Below, one piece after another: positions 17,369 through 26,555 of a DNA stretch of 64,000 nucleotides. This stretch comes from Spirochaetales bacterium. GTDB lineage: Bacteria > Spirochaetota > Spirochaetia > DSM-27196 > Salinispiraceae. Location of the stretch: positions 1 to 64,000 of the forward strand of contig JAACWS010000015.1 of assembly GCA_009991955.1 (NCBI GenBank), given 5' to 3'. Below the pieces are notes generated by a model. That model was not told the DNA's origin. It saw only the letters and a list, made by a program, of their open reading frames with translations, and did no database searches. The position numbers and the translations under genes were made by a program. Numbering within the stretch: position 1 is the first letter of the stretch; each line of letters opens with the position of its first letter.

Positions 17369-18511
17369 ATGAGCAGCCTATCGAACACCGAAGTCCTACA
17401 AACCACCCATCGAGTATACCCGTACTCGGCGAAGACCTTGGCCCCTACCCAAGATGGATCTGTCCACCTGGTGGTGACCAGTCCTCCCTACCCGATGATT
17501 GGAATGTGGGACGAGAGCTTTGCTGCTCAGAATCCTGCGACTGGGGTATTACTCCACGAAGAACAGGCGACGGAAGCTTTTGAGTCTATGCACACCCTGC
17601 TGGACTCTATCTGGGAGGAGAGCTTCCGTATCCTGGCTCCGGGGGGGATTTTATGTGTAAACGTCGGAGATGCTGTGCGAAAACTGGGGGGGCGTTTCCG
17701 ACTTTTTACAAACCATAGTCGCATTATTTTTTCCGCCCAAAGGGCGGGATTTTCGAGTCTGCCCGGTATACTATGGCGGAAGCCTACCAATGCTCCGAAC
17801 AAGTTCATGGGTTCGGGTATGTTGCCCGGGGGTGCTTACGTGACCTTAGAACACGAGCACATACTGGTGTTTCGAAAAGAGGGGAATCGAAACTTCGAGA
17901 GCCCAGAGCTCAAGTCCCTACGACGAAAAAGTGCGTTTTTTTGGGAAGAACGCAACCTATGGTTTTCCGACCTCTGGGACATTGGTGGGGCACGACAAAG
18001 CTGGGGAACCGACGCCGGGGGGAGCGAAATACGTAGTCGTTCTGGCGCCTTCCCTTTCGAAATACCCTTCCGCCTCATTAGTATGTTCACCATTTACGGA
18101 GATACAGTAGCCGATCCCTTTTGGGGTAGTGGGACCACCAGCCTTGCAGCCGCCGCCCTGGCCAGAAATAGTCTAGGGTGGGAAATAGATACCGAAGTCG
18201 CTCGGGTTGGATTTGAACGAATGATTCATTCCTTCTATCAACTACAAGGCTTGAGTAAAAAGCGGATTGACGCCCATCGACAGTTTATTGCCCAGCGACT
18301 GGGGGGTGGAAAAGTGTTCAAGCACGTAAACCGTTGGACTGGCCTTCCGGTAATAACCGGTCAAGAAACGGACCTGGAATTTTTTGACCCCGTCGAAATG
18401 ACAGACACAGACTCCTGGGAGGTCCAAGTAAACCATCGAGTCAACGGTTACGAGTTTGCGAAATCCCTTGGAACCAAACTTGCAAGCCCGGGAGTCAGCC
18501 TCCATACTTAG
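17369..18511 (+). CDS. Orphan DNA methyltransferase (N4-cytosine/N6-adenine, beta-class order)
   Basis: A 380-residue SAM-dependent amino-methyltransferase. The catalytic motif IV TSPPYPMI is at 37-44 and the SAM-binding motif I DPFWGSGTT at about 249-257, the order used by beta-class enzymes. TSPPY is common in N4-cytosine enzymes but not decisive. The last 100 residues are probably part of target recognition. No endonuclease or specificity subunit adjoins it, so it may mark DNA for regulation or replication rather than restriction. It heads an operon with malic enzyme (three-base gap) and the flavoprotein. The recognition site cannot be read from the sequence. Confidence 0.85.
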   Translation: MSSLSNTEVLQTTHRVYPYSAKTLAPTQDGSVHLVVTSPPYPMIGMWDESFAAQNPATGVLLHEEQATEAFESMHTLLDSIWEESFRILAPGGILCVNVGDAVRKLGGRFRLFTNHSRIIFSAQRAGFSSLPGILWRKPTNAPNKFMGSGMLPGGAYVTLEHEHILVFRKEGNRNFESPELKSLRRKSAFFWEERNLWFSDLWDIGGARQSWGTDAGGSEIRSRSGAFPFEIPFRLISMFTIYGDTVADPFWGSGTTSLAAAALARNSLGWEIDTEVARVGFERMIHSFYQLQGLSKKRIDAHRQFIAQRLGGGKVFKHVNRWTGLPVITGQETDLEFFDPVEMTDTDSWEVQVNHRVNGYEFAKSLGTKLASPGVSLHT

Positions 18512-18514
18512 GGC

Positions 18515-19864
18515 ATGAGTACATCCGACCAGGACGAAGAAAAAAAAGCCGCCCGCTTTGGCGAAATTGCCAGCGAAATGCATAGTTTTTACCGAGGTAA
18601 GATGGAAACCCTTCCGAAGTGCTCGGTTCGATCCATGGACGACTTCTCGGTGTGGTACAGCCCTGGAGTCGCCGCCCCCTGTCTGGAAATTGTTCAGAAT
18701 CCCGACCTCGTCTACGATTACACCAGCAAGTGGAACACAATCGCAGTTATTAGCGACGGTTCCCGGGTGCTGGGACTCGGCGATATTGGGCCGAAAGCAG
18801 GCCTTCCAGTAATGGAGGGCAAGGCAATGCTGTACAAGTACCTGGGGGGAGTTGATGCGGTAGCTATTATGTTGAACACCAAAGACCCGGATGAAATAAT
18901 TCATACTGTCCTCACCTTACAACCTAGCTTTGGGGGAATAAATTTAGAAGACCTTTCCCAGCCCAAGTGTTTTCGCATTTTAGAAACCTTGCGCAACGAG
19001 GCAGAAATTCCGGTGTGGCACGATGACCAACAGGGTACGGCTACGGTTACCTTAGCTGGACTTCTCAGTAGCCTCAAGGTGGTCGGCAAAAACATCGAAG
19101 ATCTCTCCATTGCTTTTATCGGCGTAGGGGCTGCAAACGTCGCTTGCGCTCGGCTCATTTTTGCCCGGGGAGCCAAACCGGAAAACTGCCGAATGGTCGA
19201 CAGTAAGGGGATTCTCGGCGATTTTCGCAAAGATATTCGGCTGCGGCGGATGGAGTTCCCCGAAAAATGGCAACTGTGTCAAAGTACCAACACCGAGGGT
19301 CGTCAAGGGGGCATCGCCGAGGCTCTTCGAGGAACCGATGTGGTTATTTCGTTATCCCAACCTGGACCAGGAAGGATACAACCCGAGTGGGTTCGTTCGA
19401 TGGCCGATCAGCCGATTGTATTCGCCTGTGCAAACCCGACCCCAGAAATTTGGCCCTGGGAGGCCAAAGAAGCAGGCGCAGCGATTGTCGCTACCGGCCG
19501 CAGCGATTTTCCTAATCAGGTAAACAATTCTTTATGTTTCCCCGGAATTTTTCGGGGAGCCCTGGATGTACGAGCTCGAACTATTACCGATTCGATGTGT
19601 TTTGCCGCCGCCGATGCCCTTGTACTTTTCATGGGAGATCAACTTGGGCCTGAACACCTCTTACCTACCATGGAAGACTGGGAGGTTTTCGTCAAAATCG
19701 CGGTAGCAGTGGGTCTGGAGGCCCAAAAAGCGGGGGTTGCCAGGCTGACCAGGACTGAAGAAGAACTCGAAAAATCGGCCCGAGACATTATTATTCGAAG
19801 CAGGAACCTGACCCAAACTATGATGGCCAATGGAAGTATAAAGGAGCCCCCATGTACGATTTAG
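18515..19864 (+). CDS. Malic enzyme
   Basis: Oxidative decarboxylation of malate to pyruvate with NAD(P)H formation. The 449-residue length is that of bacterial malic enzymes without the phosphotransacetylase-like tail. Motifs: FSVWYSPGVAAPCLEI, SDGSRVLGLGDIGPKAGLPV, catalytic VWHDDQQGTA, nucleotide-binding FIGVGAANVACA and CANPTPEIWPWEAKEAGA. The cofactor preference is not clear. It sits between the DNA methyltransferase and the flavoprotein in one operon, and overlaps the latter by 13 bases. It would supply pyruvate and NADPH from malate made by the TCA and malate dehydrogenase genes further on. Confidence 0.92.
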   Translation: MSTSDQDEEKKAARFGEIASEMHSFYRGKMETLPKCSVRSMDDFSVWYSPGVAAPCLEIVQNPDLVYDYTSKWNTIAVISDGSRVLGLGDIGPKAGLPVMEGKAMLYKYLGGVDAVAIMLNTKDPDEIIHTVLTLQPSFGGINLEDLSQPKCFRILETLRNEAEIPVWHDDQQGTATVTLAGLLSSLKVVGKNIEDLSIAFIGVGAANVACARLIFARGAKPENCRMVDSKGILGDFRKDIRLRRMEFPEKWQLCQSTNTEGRQGGIAEALRGTDVVISLSQPGPGRIQPEWVRSMADQPIVFACANPTPEIWPWEAKEAGAAIVATGRSDFPNQVNNSLCFPGIFRGALDVRARTITDSMCFAAADALVLFMGDQLGPEHLLPTMEDWEVFVKIAVAVGLEAQKAGVARLTRTEEELEKSARDIIIRSRNLTQTMMANGSIKEPPCTI

Positions 19865-20802
19865 TTATCCTCGGAGCTGGTCCCGCAGGATTATCCGCAG
19901 CGATTTATGCTATGCGAAAACGCCTTGATTTCTTGGTTATTTCCGAAGATCTGGGTGGTAAAACAAATCACGTTGTCAATCTTCCAGAAGTCGAGGACTA
20001 TACGATTATAAAGGCTCGAGAGCAGGTTTCGGTGTACAGAAGTAGACTCCACTATCGAAGTGAGCTCTACCGGAAAGAAAGGGTAACCAAGGTGATATCT
20101 CTGACTGGCCCGGAAGCAGAAAAGGCCACTCTTTTTGAGGTATGTACCCAGAAGACCGACGGCACGATACAAACCTACCAAAGTCGTACGGTATTTATCG
20201 CCACCGGGGCGAACTTTCCACCGATTGATGTGCCTGGATTTCGGAGATTCTGGGGCAGAGGCCTGGGGGGGAATATCCAAAGCTACAACCATGCCTTCTG
20301 GGAGAAGGAGGTGTTTCTCTTTAGTGACGCAACCCGGGGTCTTTGGAACGCCCTTGATCTGGCGTCCTTCGCCTCAAAGGTTTACCTTGCCCTGTCCGAG
20401 GAAGGAACCTACGACCTGGAATCTTTAGAGCAGGTTCGGCGAACCACAAATATTTATCTGTGCGAAGACGTTCGACTGGTGGAATTTAATGGGGACGATT
20501 TTTGTCAGTCGGTGGAAATTTCTTGCAGGGGTGTATCGCAGGTTTTAAAAGCCGACGGTTTTTTCCTCGATTTGGAGCCCCAAGCGAATCTGGAGTTTCT
20601 TAGTCCTAACCTGGGGGCCGATTTCGACGATGCCGGTAGGATTGTAGTCGATAAGTACATGCAAACCCGGGTTCCGGGCCTCTTTGCTGGGGGAGACGGA
20701 TGTGACGCCGGCAGATACCAAGTACTCACTGCCTTGGGCCAAGGGGCCGGTGCAGCTATGAGTATATACCAATGGCTCCGGCACCCGGCGATTATTGTCT
20801 AA
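19852..20802 (+). CDS. Thioredoxin-reductase-like flavoprotein lacking CxxC
   Basis: A 316-residue FAD protein with DLVILGAGPAGLSAAIYA at residues 3-20 and a C-terminal LFAGGDGCDAGRYQVLTALGQG, both typical of the TrxR/FNR class. Two standard parts are missing. The redox-active CxxC is absent where the loop reads GRGLGGNIQSYNH, and the usual NAD(P)H glycine motif is degenerate (LFSDATRGLWNALDL). It therefore is not a thioredoxin reductase. It could be a ferredoxin- or quinone-dependent reductase, or use another donor. Start ATG with AAAGGAG; it overlaps malic enzyme by 13 bases, which implies a linked role in redox balance. Confidence 0.7.
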   Translation: MYDLVILGAGPAGLSAAIYAMRKRLDFLVISEDLGGKTNHVVNLPEVEDYTIIKAREQVSVYRSRLHYRSELYRKERVTKVISLTGPEAEKATLFEVCTQKTDGTIQTYQSRTVFIATGANFPPIDVPGFRRFWGRGLGGNIQSYNHAFWEKEVFLFSDATRGLWNALDLASFASKVYLALSEEGTYDLESLEQVRRTTNIYLCEDVRLVEFNGDDFCQSVEISCRGVSQVLKADGFFLDLEPQANLEFLSPNLGADFDDAGRIVVDKYMQTRVPGLFAGGDGCDAGRYQVLTALGQGAGAAMSIYQWLRHPAIIV

Positions 20803-20805
20803 TAC

Positions 20806-21300
20806 CTAGGAGAGGGCTTTCAAAAAGGAATCAATAAAGACCCGGAGAGCCTCGGGATCTCGGGTATCTTTGGTCTGACTTACTTTTGCCACCTTCTTAA
20901 GTATGAACCTATCGAGCCACTTCATTTTTTCTGGGTCTGCAATTCCGCCGGTAACCCCTTTTGCCTGGGCGTGGGCCAAGAGGGACGGCGGGTAGGAGGA
21001 CTCCAAGTAGACCAGAGCTTTCTCCCCGGCTGCAAGGCTGGTTACGAAAAGACCCAGGGGTCTGGTAGCTAAAAGGGTCTCGTTTTTTTCGACCCATCCT
21101 CGGAGTTTACCGTTTATTTGACCGGCGTAGATTGATCCACCGACAATGAAGGCTTCCCATTCATCTGCCAGGGGTTGGGGTGTTGTAGTAAGATTGAAGA
21201 CCTGCACGTGGTGGCCTTTTTCCTTGAGGGTAGCGGCGATTGTTTGGGCAGCTCCTTTCGCGGCCCCGTACTTACTGGCAAATCCGACGAGAATCTTCAT
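20806..21300 (-). CDS. Flavodoxin-domain protein
   Basis: A 164-residue single-domain flavodoxin fold: KILVGFASKYGAAKGAA binds the FMN phosphate, followed by FIVGGSIYAGQINGKL and LFVTSLAAGE. The layout matches the HemG-like flavodoxin group (Flavodoxin_5), some of which oxidise protoporphyrinogen. Other members are general electron carriers. No haem genes are nearby, so the role is open. It overlaps the upstream small membrane-protein gene by ATGA and converges on the flavoprotein gene with a three-base gap. Confidence 0.75.
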   Translation of the reverse strand: MKILVGFASKYGAAKGAAQTIAATLKEKGHHVQVFNLTTTPQPLADEWEAFIVGGSIYAGQINGKLRGWVEKNETLLATRPLGLFVTSLAAGEKALVYLESSYPPSLLAHAQAKGVTGGIADPEKMKWLDRFILKKVAKVSQTKDTRDPEALRVFIDSFLKALS

Positions 21301-21569
21301 TCTCCACTCTCCTTTACGAAGTACAATTTATTACGGATGTACAGGCCGATATCGATTGCGACCATTGTGCCATTGAGAGCGTAAAGGAAAATTACCCCAT
21401 CGTAGGCATAAAAGGCCTTGTGTAGGATTCCCGAAATATAGCCAATGAGAAGGGCTACAAGAAACACAAGACTTTTTGAGCCAACTGCTCGGCTCTTCCA
21501 GGATTTGTAAATAGAAAAAGGCCAGGCTAGGCCAAAACACACCAGCATAACAATTTCAAAAGGGCTCAT
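21297..21569 (-). CDS. Small membrane protein, PQ-loop-like
   Basis: A 90-residue protein with three predicted membrane helices. The motif WPFSIYKSWKSRAVGSKSLVF resembles the WPxSIxKSxxSKSxxGKS pattern of small PQ-loop/SWEET-like proteins found in many bacteria. Function is unknown. GGAG precedes the ATG by five bases. It is the first gene of a two-gene unit with the flavodoxin-domain protein (ATGA overlap), so an electron-transfer partner at the membrane is conceivable but unproven. Confidence 0.6.
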   Translation of the reverse strand: MSPFEIVMLVCFGLAWPFSIYKSWKSRAVGSKSLVFLVALLIGYISGILHKAFYAYDGVIFLYALNGTMVAIDIGLYIRNKLYFVKESGE

Positions 21570-21669
21570 GGGTACTCCGGTCTTAATGTCCTAAGTATGC
21601 CCAGGATGAGTACTTTACTCAAGTGAGCAAAAGTCTTAAAGTTGAGTAGTTCAGTCGGCAAATCTTTTG

Positions 21670-21698
21670 TTGCGATTCTTTAAAGGTGGTCATATAGT
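21670..21698 (+). promoter_or_regulatory. Promoter of the TCA-cycle operon
   Basis: TTGCGA (21670-21675), an exact 17-base spacer and TATAGT (21693-21698). Transcription would start near 21705, giving a leader of about 175 bases before sdhA. Confidence 0.6.
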
Positions 21699-21879
21699 AG
21701 AAGATAAGGGTGCTCCGAGGCGCCCCACTAGGTAACAATGTCCAGACTATCCTGAGAATCACTGGTCGTGAAATGCGAACAATACATTTTTGAGGACACA
21801 ATAAGGACACAACGAGAGGAACTCTCGAATATTCCGGGAGGACCCGAGGTGGAACAAAAGAAAAGAAAGGAGTCCTACT
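21699..21879 (+). promoter_or_regulatory. Structured 5' leader of sdhA
   Basis: The 310 bp between the small membrane protein and sdhA holds no convincing gene. The predicted leader has several simple structures: GGGTGC/GCGCCC near 21709-21726, a tandem AGGACACAA pair near 21803-21820, CGAGAG-GAA-CTCTCG near 21822-21836 and CGGG/CCCG just after. It ends with AAAGGAG seven bases before the TTG start. No known riboswitch class is recognised. Regulation by a metabolite or protein is inference. Confidence 0.4.
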
Positions 21880-23634
21880 TTGGTACACGAGTATGATGCA
21901 GTTATCGTAGGAGCGGGGGGAGCTGGCTTGTATGCAGCCCTGGAGGCGAGCAAGACAGCAAAGGTCGCAGTCGTTTCAAAATTGTACCCTTCCCGCAGCC
22001 ACACAGGTGCAGCCCAGGGGGGGATTGGGGCGGCCCTAGGAAATTTAGACGAGGACAAACCCGAGTGGCACGCCTTCGACACCGTAAAGGGCGGCGATTA
22101 CCTAGTTGATCAAAACGCCGCGATGATCCTGGCCGAAGACGCAGTTCGGGCAGTCTACGAATTGGAGCACATGGGACTTCCTTTTAGCCGGACCGAGGAT
22201 GGAAAGATAGCCCAGCGACGATTTGGCGGGCATACTCGCAACTTGGGTGAGGCACCGGTTCGACGCAGTTGCTACGCCGCAGACCGCACCGGCCACATGA
22301 TTTTGCAGACCTTGTATCAGCAATGTATCAAGAACAACGTCGAATTCTACGACGAATTTCAAACCACAGACATAATATTGGAAGAAAACAAGGTTGTCGG
22401 CATTGTGAGTCTTGAACTCAAGACCGGAGAAATCCACGTATTCCGGGCAAAAGCAGTACTCTTTGCCACCGGCGGTTTCGGTCGCATTTTTAAGGTTACT
22501 TCCAACGCCCTGGCTAACACTGGCGACGGACCCGCGGTATTAGCCCGGGCCGGAGTTCCCCTCATGGACATGGAGTTTTACCAGTTCCACCCCACGGGAA
22601 TTCTAGGAATGGGAATTCTTATAACCGAAGGTGTCCGGGGAGAAGGTGGAATACTTCGGAATAATTCCGGCGAACGGTTTATGGAGCGCTACGCGCCAAA
22701 CCTGCTCGACCTGGCCCCCCGAGACATGGTCAGTCGGGCGATTATGACTGAAATTGCTGCTGGAAAAGGAATTAGAGGGAACAAGAAGATCGACGACTAC
22801 GTGTTCCTCGATGCTACCCACCTCGGCAGAGAAGCCATAGAGGCAAAAATTCCCGATATCGCCGACTTTTGCAGAACGTACTTAGGAATAGACCCTGCCG
22901 AAAAGCCCATGCCCATTCAACCTACCGCCCACTACGCAATGGGCGGAATTCCGACCGACGTTGACGGCCGGGTTACCGATGGCACTACTCTATGGGAAGG
23001 ATTGTACGCTGCTGGAGAGTGCGCGTGTGTAAGTGTCCATGGGGCAAATCGATTAGGCACAAACAGTCTGGTCGACCTCATTGTTTTCGGTCGGCGAGCT
23101 GGTCAGCATATAGCAAAATATGTGAAAGACGCAAAACTTTCGCCCTTGCCAGCCGACGCTCAAGACCGTTTCATGGTCATTAAAAATCGGCTTACCGATG
23201 GAAAGAAGGGCCCCCATCCCGGACCAATCTACAAAGAAATGCAAGAATCGATGATGGCAAACGTGGGGGTCTACCGAAATGAAGCCCAAATGAAAAAAGC
23301 GATTGCCGATGTCGAACGGTTGCGCCAACAATTTACCGAACTTCGGCTTGAAGATAAAAATCCCCAGTTCAATTCCGATCTCTTGGGAATCCTCGAACTG
23401 GAAAATCTCCTGGACTTGGCGTATTTAATCGCTGGAAGTGCTTTGAATAGAAAAGAGAGTCGAGGAGCCCATAGCCGGGAAGACTATCCCGAGCGAGATG
23501 ATCCCAACTGGCTCAAGCATACCCTTGCTACCCTAGACACTAAGGGGAGTGCAGACCCAGGTTCTCATTCGATCCGTATTGGCTACAAGAGTGTAGACAC
23601 CAGTATCTGGACCCCAAAACCCCGGATCTACTAA
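21880..23634 (+). CDS. sdhA: Succinate dehydrogenase/fumarate reductase flavoprotein subunit
   Basis: The FAD subunit that oxidises succinate (or reduces fumarate). At 584 residues it has [18 protein letters not shown], the covalent-FAD His in [51 protein letters not shown] and the C-terminal [19 protein letters not shown]. Start TTG with AAAGGAG seven bases before it. It is the first gene of the TCA block and is followed 17 bases later by sdhB. No cytochrome b or other membrane-anchor gene lies on either side, which is unusual for an SDH operon. Direction of the reaction is inferred as oxidative because sucCD and sucAB-lpd follow. Confidence 0.95.
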   Translation: MVHEYDAVIVGAGGAGLYAALEASKTAKVAVVSKLYPSRSHTGAAQGGIGAALGNLDEDKPEWHAFDTVKGGDYLVDQNAAMILAEDAVRAVYELEHMGLPFSRTEDGKIAQRRFGGHTRNLGEAPVRRSCYAADRTGHMILQTLYQQCIKNNVEFYDEFQTTDIILEENKVVGIVSLELKTGEIHVFRAKAVLFATGGFGRIFKVTSNALANTGDGPAVLARAGVPLMDMEFYQFHPTGILGMGILITEGVRGEGGILRNNSGERFMERYAPNLLDLAPRDMVSRAIMTEIAAGKGIRGNKKIDDYVFLDATHLGREAIEAKIPDIADFCRTYLGIDPAEKPMPIQPTAHYAMGGIPTDVDGRVTDGTTLWEGLYAAGECACVSVHGANRLGTNSLVDLIVFGRRAGQHIAKYVKDAKLSPLPADAQDRFMVIKNRLTDGKKGPHPGPIYKEMQESMMANVGVYRNEAQMKKAIADVERLRQQFTELRLEDKNPQFNSDLLGILELENLLDLAYLIAGSALNRKESRGAHSREDYPERDDPNWLKHTLATLDTKGSADPGSHSIRIGYKSVDTSIWTPKPRIY

Positions 23635-23651
23635 AAGAAGGAGTACAACCC

Positions 23652-24470
23652 ATGAATATAACAGTACGAATCGAGCGGTTTAATCCGCAGTTGGATGATA
23701 AGCCCTACAACCAAGACTACGCCCTCAATTTAGATCCCGACCAGCGAGTCTTAGATGCCCTTATCGAAATAAAGCGGAATCTTGATGGTACCTTGGCTTT
23801 TCGGCGAAGTTGTGCTCATGGGGTCTGCGGTAGCGATGCAATGATAATTAATGGCAAGAATCGCCTGGCATGCAAGACCCTTCTGAAAGATGTGGTAGAG
23901 AAAGACGGCGAAATGCTAGAAATTCGTCCCCTGAACCATCTGAAGGTAGAGCGAGACCTTATGGTTGATCAGAGTAAGTTTTTTGGAAACTACCGTTCGG
24001 TTCAACCCTTTCTGCTTTCCAAACCTAGTTTGTCTACTAGTCCTGGCTTTACACCGGCGGTGGCCTTGGCACCAACCGCCCCTGCCGAGGCACCTTTGGA
24101 AAAGCGGGGAGAGTACCTGCAATCCCAGGAAGAGCGCTCGCTCTTTGACGAGGCTACCAAGTGTATACTTTGCGCAGCTTGTTATTCCGCCTGCCCAATT
24201 CTGGATAAGAATCCGGACTTCATTGGACCCGCAGCCATTGTTCAGGCTGCCCGGTTTATTAACGATAGCCGGGACCTTGGTTTGGAGCCCCGCTTGAAGG
24301 TGCTCGACAGTCCCGACGGAGTCTGGCCCTGTGAAAATCATTTCGAGTGCACGAAGGCCTGCCCGAGGGACATTAAGGTAACAAAACTTATAAATCAGAC
24401 CAAGCGAATGATTAAGAAATATCGGGAAGAGCGGGGGCAGACCGTCAACGACGGCGGTCTATCGACCTAA
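23652..24470 (+). CDS. sdhB: Succinate dehydrogenase/fumarate reductase iron-sulfur subunit
   Basis: The 272-residue electron-transfer subunit. The N-terminal [2Fe-2S] ligands are in RSCAHGVCGSDAM...RLACK. The C-terminal clusters use CILCAACYSACPIL and CTKACPRDI. A proline- and alanine-rich insert (about residues 125-150) between the domains is longer than in E. coli. It passes electrons from SdhA towards quinone, normally through a membrane anchor that is not encoded here. AAGAAGGAG lies upstream. A terminator-like hairpin follows the stop codon, so sdhAB may be made in excess over the downstream genes. Confidence 0.95.
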   Translation: MNITVRIERFNPQLDDKPYNQDYALNLDPDQRVLDALIEIKRNLDGTLAFRRSCAHGVCGSDAMIINGKNRLACKTLLKDVVEKDGEMLEIRPLNHLKVERDLMVDQSKFFGNYRSVQPFLLSKPSLSTSPGFTPAVALAPTAPAEAPLEKRGEYLQSQEERSLFDEATKCILCAACYSACPILDKNPDFIGPAAIVQAARFINDSRDLGLEPRLKVLDSPDGVWPCENHFECTKACPRDIKVTKLINQTKRMIKKYREERGQTVNDGGLST

Positions 24471-24482
24471 GAAAATCCCTAG

Positions 24483-24517
24483 CCCCAGAAGGCTCAGCTT
24501 CTGGGGTTTTCTATTTT
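24483..24517 (+). terminator. Internal terminator between sdhB and sucC
   Basis: A perfect 9-bp stem (CCCCAGAAG at 24483-24491, CTTCTGGGG at 24498-24506) with a six-base loop is followed by TTTTCTATTTT. It lies 15 bases before the sucC ATG and would give partial termination within the TCA cluster. Confidence 0.85.
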
Positions 24518-24531
24518 ATACAGGAGGATGC

Positions 24532-25659
24532 ATGAACATTCATGAGTACCAGGGTAAGGAGCTCTTTGCTTCTTACGGAATCGACATTGGACCCCAGGTC
24601 GTTGCCCGGACGCCCCAAGAGGCAAAGGCTGCCCAAGAAAAAATGGGTGGGACCGTAGTCATAAAAGCCCAAGTTCTTGTTGGAGGCCGGGGAAAAGCCG
24701 GTGGAGTTAAGGTTGCAAAGACCGCCCAAGAAGCGGAACAAAAAGCCAAAGAAATTCTTGATTTGACAATTAAAGGACTCAAGGTAGAAAAGGTTCTGGT
24801 AGTTCCAGCTGCGGACATCAAAAAGGAGTACTACCTAGGGCTTACCCTTGACCGGTTCAATAAAAAGCTTATTCTTATGATGAGTGCCTCCGGTGGGGTG
24901 GATATTGAAGAACTGGCGGTTACAAAACCGGAAGAAATTATCAAGTTTCCCATTGATGCCTCGGTTGGAATCGACAAGGATGGTCTGGACAAGGCTCTTA
25001 CCCAAGTGTTCGAGAAGCCCGAACTCATCTCCCAGGCCCGGGATGTTATTCAAACCATGTACAAGATGTATCTCGAGAAAGAATGTAGCCTGGTAGAAAT
25101 TAACCCCTACGGATATTTGGCGAATGGAAAACTTCAAGCCTTGGATGCCAAGGTCAACTTCGATGATAATGCCCTATTCAAGAATCCCGAAGTCGAGGCA
25201 ATGCGAAATCCCGAAGAAAATAGTGCCGATGAAATTACCGCTCGGGAAGCGGGTTTGAGCTTTGTTTCAATGGATGGCGATATTGGCTGTATCGTGAATG
25301 GTGCGGGTCTTGCGATGGCTACTATGGACATTATCAAGCTTTTCGGTGGTGAGCCTGCAAACTTCCTCGATGTTGGTGGTTCTTCGAACCCCAACAAGGT
25401 CGTAAGCGCCATAAAGATAATAATGAACAACCCAAAGGTCAGGGGAATTCTTATTAATATTTTCGGCGGTATTACCCGCTGTGACGATATTGCGAATGGT
25501 TTACTCATGGCCACAAAGCAAGTAGATATTACGGTTCCCTTAGTAGTTCGACTCATTGGAACTAACGATAAAGAGGGTCGGGAGATTTTGCAGAAGGCGG
25601 GCATTGAGGCTCGTACCGATCTAAACGAGGCTGTTAAAGCTATCGTAGCAGCACGCTAA
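24532..25659 (+). CDS. sucC: Succinyl-CoA synthetase beta subunit
   Basis: Converts succinyl-CoA, ADP (or GDP) and phosphate to succinate and NTP with SucD. At 375 residues it is near the usual 385-390. It has the ATP-grasp start [41 protein letters not shown] and the CoA-ligase-type [22 protein letters not shown] stands upstream of the ATG. It follows the internal terminator and precedes sucD by 13 bases. Confidence 0.96.
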   Translation: MNIHEYQGKELFASYGIDIGPQVVARTPQEAKAAQEKMGGTVVIKAQVLVGGRGKAGGVKVAKTAQEAEQKAKEILDLTIKGLKVEKVLVVPAADIKKEYYLGLTLDRFNKKLILMMSASGGVDIEELAVTKPEEIIKFPIDASVGIDKDGLDKALTQVFEKPELISQARDVIQTMYKMYLEKECSLVEINPYGYLANGKLQALDAKVNFDDNALFKNPEVEAMRNPEENSADEITAREAGLSFVSMDGDIGCIVNGAGLAMATMDIIKLFGGEPANFLDVGGSSNPNKVVSAIKIIMNNPKVRGILINIFGGITRCDDIANGLLMATKQVDITVPLVVRLIGTNDKEGREILQKAGIEARTDLNEAVKAIVAAR

Positions 25660-25672
25660 GGGGGATTACAGC

Positions 25673-26542
25673 ATGAGTATCTTAATTGATGAAAACACCA
25701 ACGTACTTGTCCAGGGTATTACCGGACGGGACGGAAGCTTCCACGCCCGAACTATGATTGGCGATGGAACCAAAATTGTCGCTGGCGTTACTCCCGGAAA
25801 GGGTGGGCAGAAAATGGATGAGGTTCCGGTCTACAACTCGGTACCCGAAGCTATGAAGGCCCACAAAATTGATGTATCGGTCATTTTTGTGCCCGCGCCC
25901 TACGCTGCGGCAGCGATCAAAGAAGCCGCCGATGCGGGGGTACCCCTCATTATCTGCATTACCGAAGGTGTACCAGTGAATGAGGTACTGGTAATGTACC
26001 ACTACGTAAAATCCAAGGGACTACGGATGATTGGGCCTAACTGCCCTGGCCTCATCAGTCCCGGGAAGAGTAAAATTGGAATTATGCCGGCCAAAATTCA
26101 CCTCCAGGGGAATATTGGGGTCATTAGCCGTTCGGGTACCCTGACCTACGAGGTAGTCCATGCTCTTACCACCAATGGAATGGGTCAAAGTACCTGTGTG
26201 GGAATTGGTGGAGACCCAATAGTCGGGTCGGGCTTTATCGACTTGTTAGACCTCTTCAATCAGGATGCGAATACCGCAGGGGTGGTAATGATCGGCGAAA
26301 TCGGTGGGGAAGACGAAGAAGCTGCCGCAGCCTGGATTAAGGCGAACATGAAAAAACCCGTGGTAGGATTTATTAGCGGGCGAACTGCACCTCCGGGAAA
26401 ACGCATGGGCCACGCAGGAGCTATAATCTCCGGCGGAAAAGGTACACCTGAAGCGAAGGTGAAAGCCCTTGAAGAAGCGGGAGTACGGGTAGCAAATACA
26501 CCAAGTGAGATTCCTGGGCTCCTTAAAAAGAAGCTCGGTTAA
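25673..26542 (+). CDS. sucD: Succinyl-CoA synthetase alpha subunit
   Basis: A 289-residue CoA-binding partner of Suc[14 protein letters not shown] and [17 protein letters not shown] mark the CoA-binding domain. [13 protein letters not shown] holds the histidine that is phosphorylated in catalysis. A GGGG ribosome-binding site lies upstream of the ATG. It ends 13 bases before sucA. Substrate-level phosphorylation here connects the 2-oxoglutarate dehydrogenase downstream with SdhAB upstream. Confidence 0.96.
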   Translation: MSILIDENTNVLVQGITGRDGSFHARTMIGDGTKIVAGVTPGKGGQKMDEVPVYNSVPEAMKAHKIDVSVIFVPAPYAAAAIKEAADAGVPLIICITEGVPVNEVLVMYHYVKSKGLRMIGPNCPGLISPGKSKIGIMPAKIHLQGNIGVISRSGTLTYEVVHALTTNGMGQSTCVGIGGDPIVGSGFIDLLDLFNQDANTAGVVMIGEIGGEDEEAAAAWIKANMKKPVVGFISGRTAPPGKRMGHAGAIISGGKGTPEAKVKALEEAGVRVANTPSEIPGLLKKKLG

Positions 26543-26555
26543 GAGAGCTAAAAGC

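Noticed and set aside
21768-21896. 42-residue GTG ORF in the sdhA leader
   Set aside because: No ribosome-binding site, no membrane segment that could make it the missing SDH anchor, and it overlaps the sdhA start. Probably chance reading of the structured leader.
26505-26555. Longer N-terminus for SucA from the ATG at 26505
   Set aside because: The extra residues are the out-of-frame end of sucD, and the standard family N-terminus begins at 26556.
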